Made by a program: the position numbers and the translations under genes. Below the pieces are notes generated by a model. That model saw only the letters and a list, made by a program, of their open reading frames with translations, ran no database searches and had not been told where the DNA came from. Below are positions 8,230 through 17,130 of a stretch of DNA of 64,000 bases, in pieces (the stretch's first letter is position 1; each line of letters begins with the position of its first letter). Source of the stretch: Bin87 sp963666415 (GTDB lineage: Bacteria > Chloroflexota > Dehalococcoidia > Lucifugimonadales > UBA3495); assembly GCA_963666415.2 (NCBI GenBank), contig CAXXPD010000003.1, forward strand, positions 2,666,001 through 2,730,000. The letters run 5' to 3'.

Positions 8230-8985
8230 CTACGCCGCGGTGGTGCCGCCGTCGATGACTAACTCGGCGCCGGTTACAAAGGATGATTCGTCGGAAGCCA
8301 GGTAGATGGCGCCGTAGGCAATCTCGCTGGGCTTGCCCACGCGGCCCAACGGCAGGCGCTGCATACGTAGCGCCATGTTCGCCGGGTCGTTGAGCGTGTC
8401 GGCAATCATGTCCGTTTCGATGGGACCGGGGTGAATTGAGTTGCAGCGGATGCCGTCGCCGGCGTGCTGGATTGCCGTGGACTTGGTGAAGAGGCGAACG
8501 GATCCCTTGGTGGCCGTGTAACTGGCGGACCCGTTGGGGCTGCCCACCAGGCCGGCGGTGGAGGAAATGTTGATGATGGAACCGCCGCCGTTCTCTCGCA
8601 TCGCTGGGATTGCGGCCTTGGTGCCCAGGAAAACGCCTTTGGAGTTGACGGCGAAGATGCGATCCCAGTCTTCCACGGTGGTCTCTTCGATGTTCTTGCG
8701 AATCAGGATGCCGGCGTTATTCAGCAGGATATCCAGCTTGCCGTAGGTGCTGATGGCAGTCTGGACTGCCGATTGCCAGTTGGACTCGTCGGTCACGTCC
8801 AGGTGGACATAGGTGACGTTGTAGCCCAATTCCTGCAATTCGGCTTCGGTCTGCCGGCCCTGCTCGTCCAGGATGTCGCCGATGATGACACTGGCGCCCT
8901 CCTCGGCGAACATGCGGGCTTCCACCGCGCCCTGACCACGGGCGCCGCCGCTGATGATCGCTACTTTTCCTTCCAGCCTGGGCAT
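8230..8985 (-). CDS. short-chain dehydrogenase/reductase (SDR)
   Basis: 251 aa classical SDR. The Rossmann motif is KVAIISGGARGQG (TGxxxGxG-type), followed by LDVTDESNW, NNAG (ILLNNAGIL), active-site Ser in INISSTAGL, the YxxxK dyad in SYTATKGSV, and a C-terminal IDGGTTA. It is an NAD(P)(H)-dependent oxidoreductase, usually auto-annotated as glucose 1-dehydrogenase-like; the real substrate is unknown. The acidic residue IIGDILDE after beta-2 favours NAD(H). ATG is preceded by AGGAGG (sense strand), giving a confident start. Confidence 0.88.
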   Translation of the reverse strand: MPRLEGKVAIISGGARGQGAVEARMFAEEGASVIIGDILDEQGRQTEAELQELGYNVTYVHLDVTDESNWQSAVQTAISTYGKLDILLNNAGILIRKNIEETTVEDWDRIFAVNSKGVFLGTKAAIPAMRENGGGSIINISSTAGLVGSPNGSASYTATKGSVRLFTKSTAIQHAGDGIRCNSIHPGPIETDMIADTLNDPANMALRMQRLPLGRVGKPSEIAYGAIYLASDESSFVTGAELVIDGGTTAA

Positions 8986-9490
8986 GTTGAACCTCCTGTA
9001 GATGACCCGTGCGTTGCGTCAATATGGGTAATGGGCTCAATGTGGGTAATGGGCTCACTTTATAGCGGTTGGGGGTGAGGTGCAACAAGCCGCACCCAGC
9101 CACCCAGGGCTTTTCGATTATCCGTGCGTCTGGAGTACCGACTTGGCGTCCAAACCGTTGATGTGCGGGAGCGCGATTGCCGGGTCGGTAGCTTCTTCGC
9201 AATGACGGCTGGCCGAGCTGCTGCGTTGGGGATGATCCTTCGACGGGCTCAGGATGAGCGGGGGAGTTTGTTGGTGCGGCCCTTCGACAGGCCCAGAATG
9301 GGCCGATGGATTTTCTGGCGGGCAATTTTCTGATGGGCGATCGAACGGCCGTGAGCCGGCTACTGCCGCGAGTTGTCCCCGAATCCCAGTTCCGGTGTAA
9401 ACTGCCCAATATTAGTCGGAAGCTCGGGGGTGATTGGAAGCGGGACTTTACACACTCACCCGAGACCTATGAATGGCAAGGAGAAAGACG
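8986..9490. other. non-coding stretch with dispersed short repeats
   Basis: It contains a two-unit direct repeat (ATGGGTAATGGGCTCA-like, ~9026-9058), a half MITE arm (~9168-9213) and two or three CCTTCGAC-nn-GCTCAGG/CCCAG units (9237-9297). Small open frames here look like chance. AAGGAG at 9478-9483 is the ribosome binding site of the next gene. Confidence 0.5.
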
Positions 9491-10345
9491 ATGGCGACTG
9501 GCACTCTCACTATCGATTCACAGGTTCACGCCTACGAACGGGACCGCCCGGAACGTCCCTGGGCCGGCACACTGCAAGGTCCTGCCGAGGTTACCGGCGA
9601 CGATATGGTGGCGGCGATGGACGCCGTCGGCGTGGACGGGGCTTTGCTGATCTCCCCATTCACGATGTATCGGTACGACGCCAGTTATGCCCTGGAGGTG
9701 TATGCGAAACATCCGACCCGGTTCGGCCTGATCAGGCCATTCGATCCGGATTCGGAAACGATCGATGAGGACATTGCCCAGTGGACCGGCACGCCGGGCG
9801 TGGTTGGAGCCCGCATCATGCTCAGCAACCAGGAGTACGAAGCAGACCACCCGGGCCTCAACGCGATACTCGCTGCCGGAGGTCGGGCTGGCGTTCCGGT
9901 AAACGTGATGTGTTCGACCAGGCTGCCCCTTTTCCGCGAATTGGCCCTTCGCAACCCCGATACCCGGATGGTGGTCGATCACCTGGGTATCGCTCAGCCA
10001 CCCGCGCCCCCGCCGCTGCCAGAACCGTTCGCCGACCTGCCGGACGTGCTTGCGCTGGCCGAACTGGACAACATTGCCATCAAGATTTCCGGGGCTGGCA
10101 CGCTGTCCCATCAGACATTCCCGTACCCGGATATCTGGGAGCCGCTGCGCCGGATTTTCGACGCGTTCGGCTTTGAACGCTGCCTGTGGGGCACCGACTG
10201 GACCAGGGCCGTGAACTCGTTGACCTACGAGCAGGGGGTAGAGGCTTTCCGGGTTACCGACCAGCTCTCGGAAGACGAGCGATCTGTACTCATGGGAGGA
10301 GCCCTCGCCAAGATCTACAACTGGTCGCCCGGCGCGGCGGCGTAG
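9491..10345 (+). CDS. amidohydrolase family protein (amidohydrolase_2)
   Basis: 284 aa. Start ATG 9491 is preferred over 9473 because AAGGAG sits seven bases upstream of it. The HxH equivalent is atypical: TLTIDSQVHAYERDRPERPW has Q-V-H rather than H-x-H, as in part of the PDC-hydrolase-like subfamily. Other features are MVVDHLGIAQPP with a likely ligand His (~160), AIKISGAGT, and CLWGTDWTRAV with the catalytic Asp (~238). It is related to 2-pyrone-4,6-dicarboxylate hydrolase and L-fucono-lactonase types, so lactone hydrolysis is plausible. It ends ~100 bp before tRNA-Lys. Confidence 0.8.
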   Translation: MATGTLTIDSQVHAYERDRPERPWAGTLQGPAEVTGDDMVAAMDAVGVDGALLISPFTMYRYDASYALEVYAKHPTRFGLIRPFDPDSETIDEDIAQWTGTPGVVGARIMLSNQEYEADHPGLNAILAAGGRAGVPVNVMCSTRLPLFRELALRNPDTRMVVDHLGIAQPPAPPPLPEPFADLPDVLALAELDNIAIKISGAGTLSHQTFPYPDIWEPLRRIFDAFGFERCLWGTDWTRAVNSLTYEQGVEAFRVTDQLSEDERSVLMGGALAKIYNWSPGAAA

Positions 10346-10442
10346 GCTGTCGAGGGGGCCGTAGCAAACCGGTCTACTGTTGCAGCCCAATGCGTCTACT
10401 ATCCCACCCCAATGCTGCGGGCTATACGTGCCGGCCAGGAGA

Positions 10443-10518
10443 TGGTGGGCCGTGTGGGGATCGAACCCACGACACCCGGATTAAAAGTCCGGTGCTCTGC
10501 CAGCTGAGCTAACGGCCC
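10443..10518 (-). tRNA. tRNA-Lys (TTT)
   Basis: The minus strand folds as a 76-nt tRNA. Acceptor GGGCCGT pairs with ACGGCCC, the D-arm is GCTCAGCTGGCAGAGC, and the anticodon loop CTTTTAA holds anticodon TTT. The T-arm is GTGGGTTCGATCCCCAC and a 3' CCA is genomically encoded. Confidence 0.97.
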
Positions 10519-10601
10519 GAGGACGGCGGATGGCTTCCGTGGTCAAAAGTATAGCATAGGCGCCCGCTGAACCTTTCGAAATCTGGAATAACTCCGTATT
10601 G

Positions 10602-12051
10602 GTAACAGTTCAGAGTTGCGGGGAAATGAGCAGTTGACGGCAGGCGGCGAGAGGATTTAGACCCTGGGCGCGCCAGGTGCCGAAGATGGATGCCAGCGTC
10701 ATCTTGCTCTCGGTGCCCTGCTCCGAGCGGGTGCCGCCGCTGATCTTGCGACTGATGACCAGGTGGCGCAGGCTGCGTTCGGCCGGGTTGTTGTCCGACG
10801 GCACGTCCGGTTCGGCCACGAAGACGAAGAGTTCCTTGATGAAGCGCTCGATGCGCCGGCACAGCTTGCCCTGGACAACCGACGGGTCAGACAGGAAAGG
10901 GCGGCAGATGGCCAGCAGCTTCCGCTCCCAGGCCAGTTGGGCAACACGCCTTTGCCATGGCTCGTGATGGTTGCAGGCTTTGGCTGCGACATAGAGCTGG
11001 TGGACGGCCGCGGCCCATCGGGCCAGTGCGGCGTCTTTGGGGTAGCGGGTGCGCTGGTCGTGGATGTCCCGCAGCAGGTGGGCCCAGCACCGCTGCTTGG
11101 GGCCATCGTAATGGTGGTAGGCGGCGTAGAAATCGCTGACCAGCACTCCGGAGAAAGCATCGCTCAGCGCCTCGTCCACCACCGCCTTGCCCCGACCCCG
11201 CCGCAAGAAGTAGCGCTCGGTGGGGGTGCTGAAAGTCCACACGTAGCCGTTGGCCCCGCTCTGACGCCAGCCGGTTTCGTCGGCGTGGACCACTGGGCTG
11301 GCGCGGATGCGGTCCAGGATCGCGGCCACTGCCGGTTGGGCCCGCTGCGCCGTGCGATGGATGGCGCTCACGATGGCCCCCACGCTGAGGCGCAACTGGT
11401 GCACGGTGTCCAGATACCACTGGACGCTGCGGATGGGCAGCCGCCCCTCTTCCCGCAGCGTGGCGATCAGGCTGAGCAGGTTGACGCCGAGACGCTGCTG
11501 GCCCAGGACCACGCTGTCCAGTTCCGCCGGAGGTGTGCAGCGCCGTCGGCAGGCCGGGCAAGTCCGAGCAATGTAGACGTGCTCGGTGACTTGCACCGGA
11601 ACCACCGGCAGCTCGATGACTTCCCGAGTGCGCTGGATCCAGCCGCCGGACAGGTGGGCGCCGCAATCGGGACAGTTCTCCATCACGTGCTCCACCCGAT
11701 GGGTCGGTGTCATGCGCGGGCGGGCGAAGCCGTGGCGTCGCTGCTTTCTGGGCTGCTGCGCTGGGGGCTTCCGGCCCGATTTCGCCTTGAGGCCGGGCAT
11801 TCGGAGCGGGCCGCCCGGTTTCGCCTGGCCTTCCAGTTCGGCAATCCGCCGCTGCAACCGCTCAATCACCCGCTGCTGTTCCAGAACGGTGGCCTGCAGT
11901 TGGGCGATGATGGCGATGAGGACATCGCGGGTGGCGGTGGTCAGGTCAATTTCGGTATCCACTCCCTGTATATGACATAACCGCCGCCACCCGTGCCAGC
12001 GTCTGGCAGCCCGCCTTCGGCCAATTCACCTCACCAAGTCTGAACTGTTAC
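10602..12051 (-). mobile_element. IS66-family element, intact, copy 1
   Basis: 1450 bp bounded by inverted ends GTAACAGTTCAGA (left) and its complement at the right, with perfect 8-bp target duplications CCGTATTG at 10594-10601 and 12052-12059, the size typical of IS66. It carries only the transposase gene; no tnpA/tnpB accessory frames are seen. It sits between tRNA-Lys and the 5S rRNA promoter. A second, divergent copy lies at 58710 to beyond 64000. Confidence 0.92.
10610..11962 (-). CDS. IS66 family transposase
   Basis: 450 aa. N-terminal coiled-coil (LQATVLEQQRVIERLQRRIA), then zinc-finger CPDCGAHLSGGW and CPACRRRC (residues ~95-145). The DDE core contains VVHADETGWR (first Asp), VLVSDFYAAYHHYDGPKQRC (second Asp) and the Glu of NNPAERSLRHLVISRKISGG. 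The C-terminus is SIFGTWRAQGLNPLAACRQL. Full length, no frameshift, and only eight bases between stop and IS end. Likely functional. Confidence 0.93.
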   Translation of the reverse strand: MDTEIDLTTATRDVLIAIIAQLQATVLEQQRVIERLQRRIAELEGQAKPGGPLRMPGLKAKSGRKPPAQQPRKQRRHGFARPRMTPTHRVEHVMENCPDCGAHLSGGWIQRTREVIELPVVPVQVTEHVYIARTCPACRRRCTPPAELDSVVLGQQRLGVNLLSLIATLREEGRLPIRSVQWYLDTVHQLRLSVGAIVSAIHRTAQRAQPAVAAILDRIRASPVVHADETGWRQSGANGYVWTFSTPTERYFLRRGRGKAVVDEALSDAFSGVLVSDFYAAYHHYDGPKQRCWAHLLRDIHDQRTRYPKDAALARWAAAVHQLYVAAKACNHHEPWQRRVAQLAWERKLLAICRPFLSDPSVVQGKLCRRIERFIKELFVFVAEPDVPSDNNPAERSLRHLVISRKISGGTRSEQGTESKMTLASIFGTWRAQGLNPLAACRQLLISPQL

Positions 12052-12066
12052 CCGTATTGAATACCC

Positions 12067-12095
12067 TTGCCAAACGGCGGAACAGGGTGCATAAT
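12067..12095 (+). promoter_or_regulatory. sigma70-type promoter of the 5S rRNA gene
   Basis: -35 TTGCCA (12067-12072), 17-bp spacer, -10 CATAAT (12090-12095), and 11 bases to the inferred 5S start. The IS66 target duplication ends eight bases upstream, so the insertion just missed the promoter. Confidence 0.65.
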
Positions 12096-12106
12096 CGCCC
12101 CTGTTA

Positions 12107-12228
12107 CTTTCTGGTGGTTCAAGCGGGGTGGACCCACCCGTTCCCATCCCGAACACGGAAGTGAAACGCCCCAGCGCCGACGATACTGCTCTGGTGACGG
12201 AGTGGGAAAATAGGTCACCGCCGGGAAG
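12107..12228 (+). rRNA. rrf: 5S ribosomal RNA
   Basis: Contains the conserved CCCGTTCCCATCCCGAACAC core followed by GGAAGTGAAACGCCCCAGCG. The terminal helix CTTTCTGGTGG pairs over 11 positions (with G-U pairs) to CCGCCGGGAAG, defining a ~122-nt gene. No 23S or 16S gene adjoins it. It has its own promoter and a following hairpin, so it is a free-standing 5S transcription unit. Confidence 0.95.
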
Positions 12229-12236
12229 TGCAATTA

Positions 12237-12275
12237 GGATAGCAACAGGGCGGCTTTACCGTCGCCCTGTTATCC
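12237..12275 (+). terminator. hairpin terminator after 5S rRNA
   Basis: Stem ACAGGGCG / CGCCCTGT (12245-12252 with 12263-12270), extended by GGATA / TATCC with a three-base bulge. There is no clean U-tract, so termination efficiency is uncertain. The remaining 12276-12568 contains no gene and holds the upstream region of clpC. Confidence 0.55.
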
Positions 12276-12568
12276 GCTCTAATTACAGGTACCGGCTTCT
12301 CCCGTTGCGCTAGCGAGCACTGGCAACGCTGTCAACTTGCGGCATGAGCCTGCGAATGCTGGTACGAACACGACGTTGAAGACTGGGTGGGTGTGATGGC
12401 GCACCGTACGGAGACTGTAAGCCTGATTCCGCCGGAATCGTGAGCTTGAAACCCGTTACCAGCGGCCCGGCCGATAAATTCGGTGGCAAAGCCGCTTTTA
12501 TTTTAGCCCAAATGGGGTAAAATGGCGTCCACAGCACCACAAGTCGCAAATCAACCCAGGAGAAACTC

Positions 12569-15042
12569 ATGGGCAGCAGATTCGAGAAATTCTCAGAACG
12601 GGCACGGCGGGTTTTGTCCCTCGCCCAGGAAGAGGCGCAGCGGTTCAACCACAACTACATCGGTACCGAGCACATCCTGCTGGGTCTGGTACGTGAAACC
12701 GAGGGCGTAGCCGCTCGAGTCCTGTCGGGCCTCACCGTAGATCTGACCAAGGTGCGGTCGGCGGTGGAATTCATCATTGGTCGTGGCGAACGGCCGGCGC
12801 AGGGCGAAATCGGCTTGACCCCACGCGCCAAGAAGGTCGTCGAGCTGGCGGTTGACGAAGCGCGCCGGATGAATCACACCTACATCGGCACCGAGCACCT
12901 GCTGATCGGGTTGCTCCGAGAAGGCGAGGGAGTCGCGGCCGGCGTCCTGGAAAGCCTGGGCGTTAACCTGGAAAAGGTGCGCGCGGAAACCCATCGCATT
13001 CTCAGCAATTCCAGCACCGGCACCTCCAGCAGCACCCGTTCCACGACGCGCACGCCAACTCTGGACCAGCTGGGTGTTGACCTGACCAACGCCGCCCTCG
13101 GCGGAAAGTTGGATCCGGTTATCGGTCGCGATACCGAAATCGAGCGCGTAACCCAGATTCTGAGTCGACGCACCAAGAACAATCCGGTGCTCGTCGGCGA
13201 GCCGGGCGTTGGCAAAACCGCCATCGTCGAGGCAATGGCCCAGCAAATTTCCTCCGGTAATGTGCCGGAGACCCTCCAAGGCAAGCGTCTGGTTACTCTG
13301 GACATGGGCGCCCTAGTTGCCGGCACCAAATATCGCGGCGAATTCGAAGAGCGACTCAAGAAGGTCATCGAGGAGATTAAAGTCTCGGGCAACTGCGTTC
13401 TGTTCATCGACGAGATCCATACCATCGTTGGAGCGGGCGCTGCCGAAGGGGCGGTGGACGCGTCCAATATCCTCAAGCCTTCCCTGGCTCGCGGTGAATT
13501 CAGTGCATCGGCGCTACTACGCTGGACGATTACCGCAAGTATGTTGAACGCGACCCGGCGTTGGAACGCCGCCTGCAACCGGTAAGGGTGGAAGAGCCCG
13601 ATGCCGACATGACGGTGAGTATCCTGCGCGGGGTGAAGGGTCAGTACGAAGACCACCACAACGTTGATATTACGGAAGAAGCGGTGCAGGCGGCGACCAC
13701 GTTGTCCACCCGCTACATTCCCGACCGGTTCCTGCCGGACAAGGCGATTGATCTGCTCGACGAGGCCGGTTCCCGTGTGCGTCTGCGCGGTAGCCACGCT
13801 CCGCAGGAAGTCAAGGACGCAATGGAAGTCCTGGAGCGTGTGCGGAAGGAAAAGGACGAGGCTATTGCGTCGCAGCAGTACGAAGTCGCCGCCGAGTTGC
13901 GAGATCGTGAGCTGCACCTCACCGAGAACGTGGGCGACTTGGAACGCGACTGGAAGGCCGGCCGCTCCAAGGAACGAACGCAAGTTACAGAAGAAGACAT
14001 TGCGGAAGTAGTGAGCATGTGGACCGGCATTCCGGTTACACGACTCGCTCAGGAGGAGACCGAGCGTCTGCTCCACATGGAAGAAGACCTCCACAAGCGC
14101 ATCATCGGTCAGGACGAGGCCATCGTTGGCATCGCTCGGGCAGTGCGGCGTGCCCGGGCCGGCCTGAAGGACCCGCGACATCCCATCGGCGTGTTCCTGT
14201 TCCTTGGACCCACCGGGGTCGGCAAGACAGAGTTGGTGCGGGCAATGGCCGAGTTCATGTTTGGCCACGAGGACAACATGATTCGCCTGGATATGTCCGA
14301 ATTCCAGGAGCGGCACACCACTGCCCGGCTGATCGGTGCGCCTCCGGGATACGTTGGTTACGATGAGGGAGGCCAGTTGACTGAAGGCGTTCGCCGGAAG
14401 AACTATTGCGCCGTCTTGCTGGACGAAATCGAAAAGGCGCATCCGGACGTTTTCAACATCCTCCTGCAAATCTTTGATGCCGGCCAGTTGACGGACGCGC
14501 GCGGACGCCGCGTTGATTTCCGCAACTCCATCATCGTAATGACCAGTAACTTGGGCTCAGACCTCATCAAACGGGACACCAGCCTGGGCTTTGCGGTCAA
14601 ATCCGGTAGCGCCCAAACCGACAACATGGCTTACGAGCGGATGAAAGACAAGGTGATGGAGGAAGTGAAGCGCTTCTTCCGACCCGAGTTCCTCAACCGC
14701 CTGGACGCCACCATCGTGTTCCATGCGTTGAGTCGGGAAGAGATTCACCAAATCGTGGATTTGATGATGAACATGGTGCGGAGCGAGCTCAAGGACAAGG
14801 ACATCTACATTGAGCTGACCGAGGCCGCCCGCGAGCATCTGGCCGAGAAGGGATTCGACCCGGTGCTGGGTGCCCGCCCGCTGCGCCGCCTGATCCAGAA
14901 CGAAATCGAGGACAAGCTGTCCGACGAACTGCTGGGCGGAAACATTGCAGAAGGCGACACAGCGATTGTTGACCTGGACGAAGAAGGGAACGTGGTCGTC
15001 CAGGTTCGCAGCAAAGAGATGGCTGCCTTGCCCTCGGCATAA
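12569..15042 (+). CDS. clpC: ATP-dependent Clp protease ATP-binding subunit ClpC, one-base frameshift
   Basis: AAA+ unfoldase partner of ClpP. Two Clp-N repeats (FEKFSERARRVLSLAQEEAQ; LTPRAKKVVELAVDEARRMN), first Walker A GEPGVGKTA (~210), a UVR-type linker (EKDEAIASQQYEVAAELRDR) diagnostic of ClpC, second Walker A GPTGVGKTE (~547) and a C-terminal ClpB-D2-small domain. The frame breaks after base 13500. The bases read GGTGAATTCAGTGCATCGG where all relatives encode GEL-QCIGATTLDDYRKY; inserting one G (GAATTGCAG) restores an 824-aa protein of normal length. The single-base loss creates a GAATTC. It may be a real mutation or an assembly error. Preceded by AGGAG before ATG. Confidence 0.88.
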
Positions 15043-15070
15043 AGGCAGCATCAGGTAAGGGACCGAACAT

Positions 15071-15095
15071 AGGGGCGTCAAAAAATGGCGCCCCT
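15071..15095 (+). terminator. hairpin after clpC
   Basis: AGGGGCG / CGCCCCT stem with an A-rich loop (TCAAAAAATGG), 28 bases after the clpC stop. No U-tract follows. The rest of the ~310-bp gap to the next gene shows no other gene. Confidence 0.5.
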
Positions 15096-15355
15096 AACTG
15101 TTACCGTAATTAGCGAGCTGGCAAACCGCAATTGTGATGTGGAAGCAAGGAAACACCAGGCACCGGGAATCGTGGAACCGATGGCTCCGGGGCTGACGCC
15201 AGTGGCGCTGCACCGACGCCGTTTCACACACGGATGGTTGCCCCGACGCTGAATTGGGATTCGTAGCGGAGACAGGCAGCTCTAAACCCGGTTGGCGATT
15301 GGCATGGCCCTTGCTAATTTTTGGTACCGCCACGACGAAGATTGAGGTGACATTC

Positions 15356-16492
15356 ATGGCCCGACGTTTGCTGAAACATTTGGAACGGTCTTATGGCTTC
15401 GACGAAGTTGCCATCGTTCCCGGCGAAGTTACCATCAATCCTGAGATGACATCGACCCAAATGAGCATTGGCGAGTTCGCTTTTGATTCACCGGTGCTGG
15501 CCTCGGCGATGGACGGGTCCGTTTCGCCGCGCTTCGCCACCCTGATGCACGAAATGGGCGGGCTGGGCGTGCTGAACGGTGAGGGACTGTACACCAGGTA
15601 TGAAGACCCCTATTCGGTGCTGGAAGAAATCATCTCCATGGACCAGTCGGAGGTCACCGAGTTCCTGCAGCAGGTTTATAGCGAACCGGTGCAGGAGCAC
15701 CTGATTGGGCAAAGGGTGGAGGAAATCAAAAGCACCGGAGCGCTGGCGGCCATGGCGTTTACGCCGGCCACGACCAAGAAATACAGCTCCCTAGCCGTCG
15801 AAGCCGGAGCCGACATCATCGTGGTGCAGTCAACGGTAACCACTGCCCGGCATATGTCGCGGAGTTACACGGGCCTGATTTTCTCGGAGTTGATCAGCTC
15901 GCTGAAGGTTCCGGTCGTGGTTGGCAACTGTGTCAGCTACAGCGTGGCCACCGAGCTGATGGAAACCGGGATTGATGCCTTGTTGGTGGGAGTCGGCCCA
16001 GGCGCGGCCTGCACCACCCGTGAGGTTACCGGCGTTGGCGTTCCGCAAGTTACCGCTACCCTGGAATGCGCAGCAGCTCGGGAGGATTACTTCCAACGGA
16101 CCGGGCGGTATGTCAGCGTGATCACTGACGGGGGAATTCGCACCGGCGGCGATTTGTGTAAGGCGATGGCCAGCGGGGCGGACGGCGTCATGCTGGGCAC
16201 CCCCTTCGCTCAGGCCACGGAAGCCCCCGGCCGCGGCTACAACTGGGGCATGGCCAACGCCCATCCGGAGTTGCCGCGCGGCACGCGCATCAACGTGGGC
16301 ACCAAAGGCACCCTGCAGCAGTTGATGCACGGCCCGTCCAACGTTACCAACGGTACCCAGAACCTGGTGGGTGCGTTGCGCGTGGCGATGGGTATGTGCG
16401 GATCGTACACGGTGCGCGATTTCCACCAGACCGAAATGATAGTCGCCCCGGCCATCAAGACTGAGGGCAAGCATTTTCAGTTGCTGGGATAG
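15356..16492 (+). CDS. GuaB3-family IMP dehydrogenase-related protein
   Basis: 378 aa TIM barrel without the CBS pair of housekeeping IMPDH, as in GuaB3 of actinobacteria and cyanobacteria. Visible are SPVLASAMDGSVSP, HEMGGLGVLNGEGLYTRYED (~65-84), GADIIVVQSTVTT, and the catalytic loop VGVGPGAACTTREVTGVG with Cys219. ITDGGIRTGGDLCKAMASGA and GADGVMLGTPFAQATEAPG correspond to the phosphate-binding segments. Some members act as GMP reductase rather than IMP dehydrogenase, so the reaction direction is open. ATG 15356 is chosen for GAGGTG just upstream and because the alignable region starts there. Likely first gene of a run with the selenoprotein. Confidence 0.85.
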   Translation: MARRLLKHLERSYGFDEVAIVPGEVTINPEMTSTQMSIGEFAFDSPVLASAMDGSVSPRFATLMHEMGGLGVLNGEGLYTRYEDPYSVLEEIISMDQSEVTEFLQQVYSEPVQEHLIGQRVEEIKSTGALAAMAFTPATTKKYSSLAVEAGADIIVVQSTVTTARHMSRSYTGLIFSELISSLKVPVVVGNCVSYSVATELMETGIDALLVGVGPGAACTTREVTGVGVPQVTATLECAAAREDYFQRTGRYVSVITDGGIRTGGDLCKAMASGADGVMLGTPFAQATEAPGRGYNWGMANAHPELPRGTRINVGTKGTLQQLMHGPSNVTNGTQNLVGALRVAMGMCGSYTVRDFHQTEMIVAPAIKTEGKHFQLLG

Positions 16493-16542
16493 GTCAGCGG
16501 CCCGAATGGTCTCGCTTCCGGCAACCATAAAGGAGTTTTTGA

Positions 16543-17082
16543 ATGACCACTGGAACGATTCAGATATTGAGTCCGCTACCGGAGCAGAAAAATGCCGCAC
16601 GACCGGCCGCCGGCCGATTGCCCAGCCTGGCTGGCAAGACCATCGGGTTGCTGGAGAACCGGAAGTACCACTCCGATAACTTCCTCAAGGAACTGCAATG
16701 CGTTCTGGAAGAAGATTACGCGGTGGACAAGGTTGTCTATTTCCAGAAGTTCAGCTTCAGCGCGCCCTGCTCTGACGAAACGATGGAGGACGTGATCGCC
16801 CAGTGCGATGCGGTGGTGCATGGAATTGCGGATTGAGGGAGTTGCACGGCGTGGGGTCTCCACGACACAGTAATTACCGAAACTCGCGGCATTCCATCGG
16901 TGAGCGTCATCACAGAAAGTTTCACCCGAGCCGCCCACGCCCGGGCCACGGCCCTGGGTATGCCGGCCGTTCAGATTCTGGCGTTGCCCAGCCCGTTGGC
17001 TCCGCGTTCGATTCCCGCAGTTCAGGAACTGGCGCACGAGTATGCCGGCCAGATAACCGCCATGCTGACCAACGGCAACTAG
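16543..17082 (+). CDS. UGSC-family selenoprotein (TGA at 16834-16836 read as selenocysteine)
   Basis: The frame from ATG 16543 reaches TGA at codon 98 in the context HGIAD-TGA-GSCTAWGLHDT and then continues in the same frame to TAG at 17080-17082 (179 aa total). The second half, RGIPSVSVITESFTRAAHAR and ALGMPAVQILALPSPLAP, is clearly coding and homologous in style to the UGSC (seleno)protein family, whose defining motif is Sec/Cys-Gly-Ser-Cys. Thus TGA gives U-G-S-C. A hairpin with a GGTCT loop sits at the correct distance (separate entry). The family is thought to be redox-active; the actual reaction is unknown. ATG is preceded by AAGGAG. The next gene begins 48 bases downstream. Confidence 0.87.
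16837..16872 (+). promoter_or_regulatory. bacterial SECIS element
   Basis: Stem CGTGG (16850-16854) / CCACG (16860-16864) with apical loop GGTCT (16855-16859). The GGU of the loop is 19-21 bases after the TGA, the same loop sequence and spacing recalled for the E. coli fdhF SECIS hairpin recognised by SelB. It lies inside the coding region, as expected for bacteria. Confidence 0.8.
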
Positions 17083-17130
17083 ACCTAACAAGCTTTCAGA
17101 CCCAACGAGCGTTTGAGGAGAACTCGCCCT

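Noticed and set aside
13480..13530. Programmed frameshifting in clpC
   Set aside because: No slippery heptamer or pause structure is apparent, and clpC is not known to be frameshifted; mutation or sequence error is simpler.
12880..14469. 529-codon open frame antisense to clpC
   Set aside because: Same reason; clpC is clearly the real gene on the plus strand.
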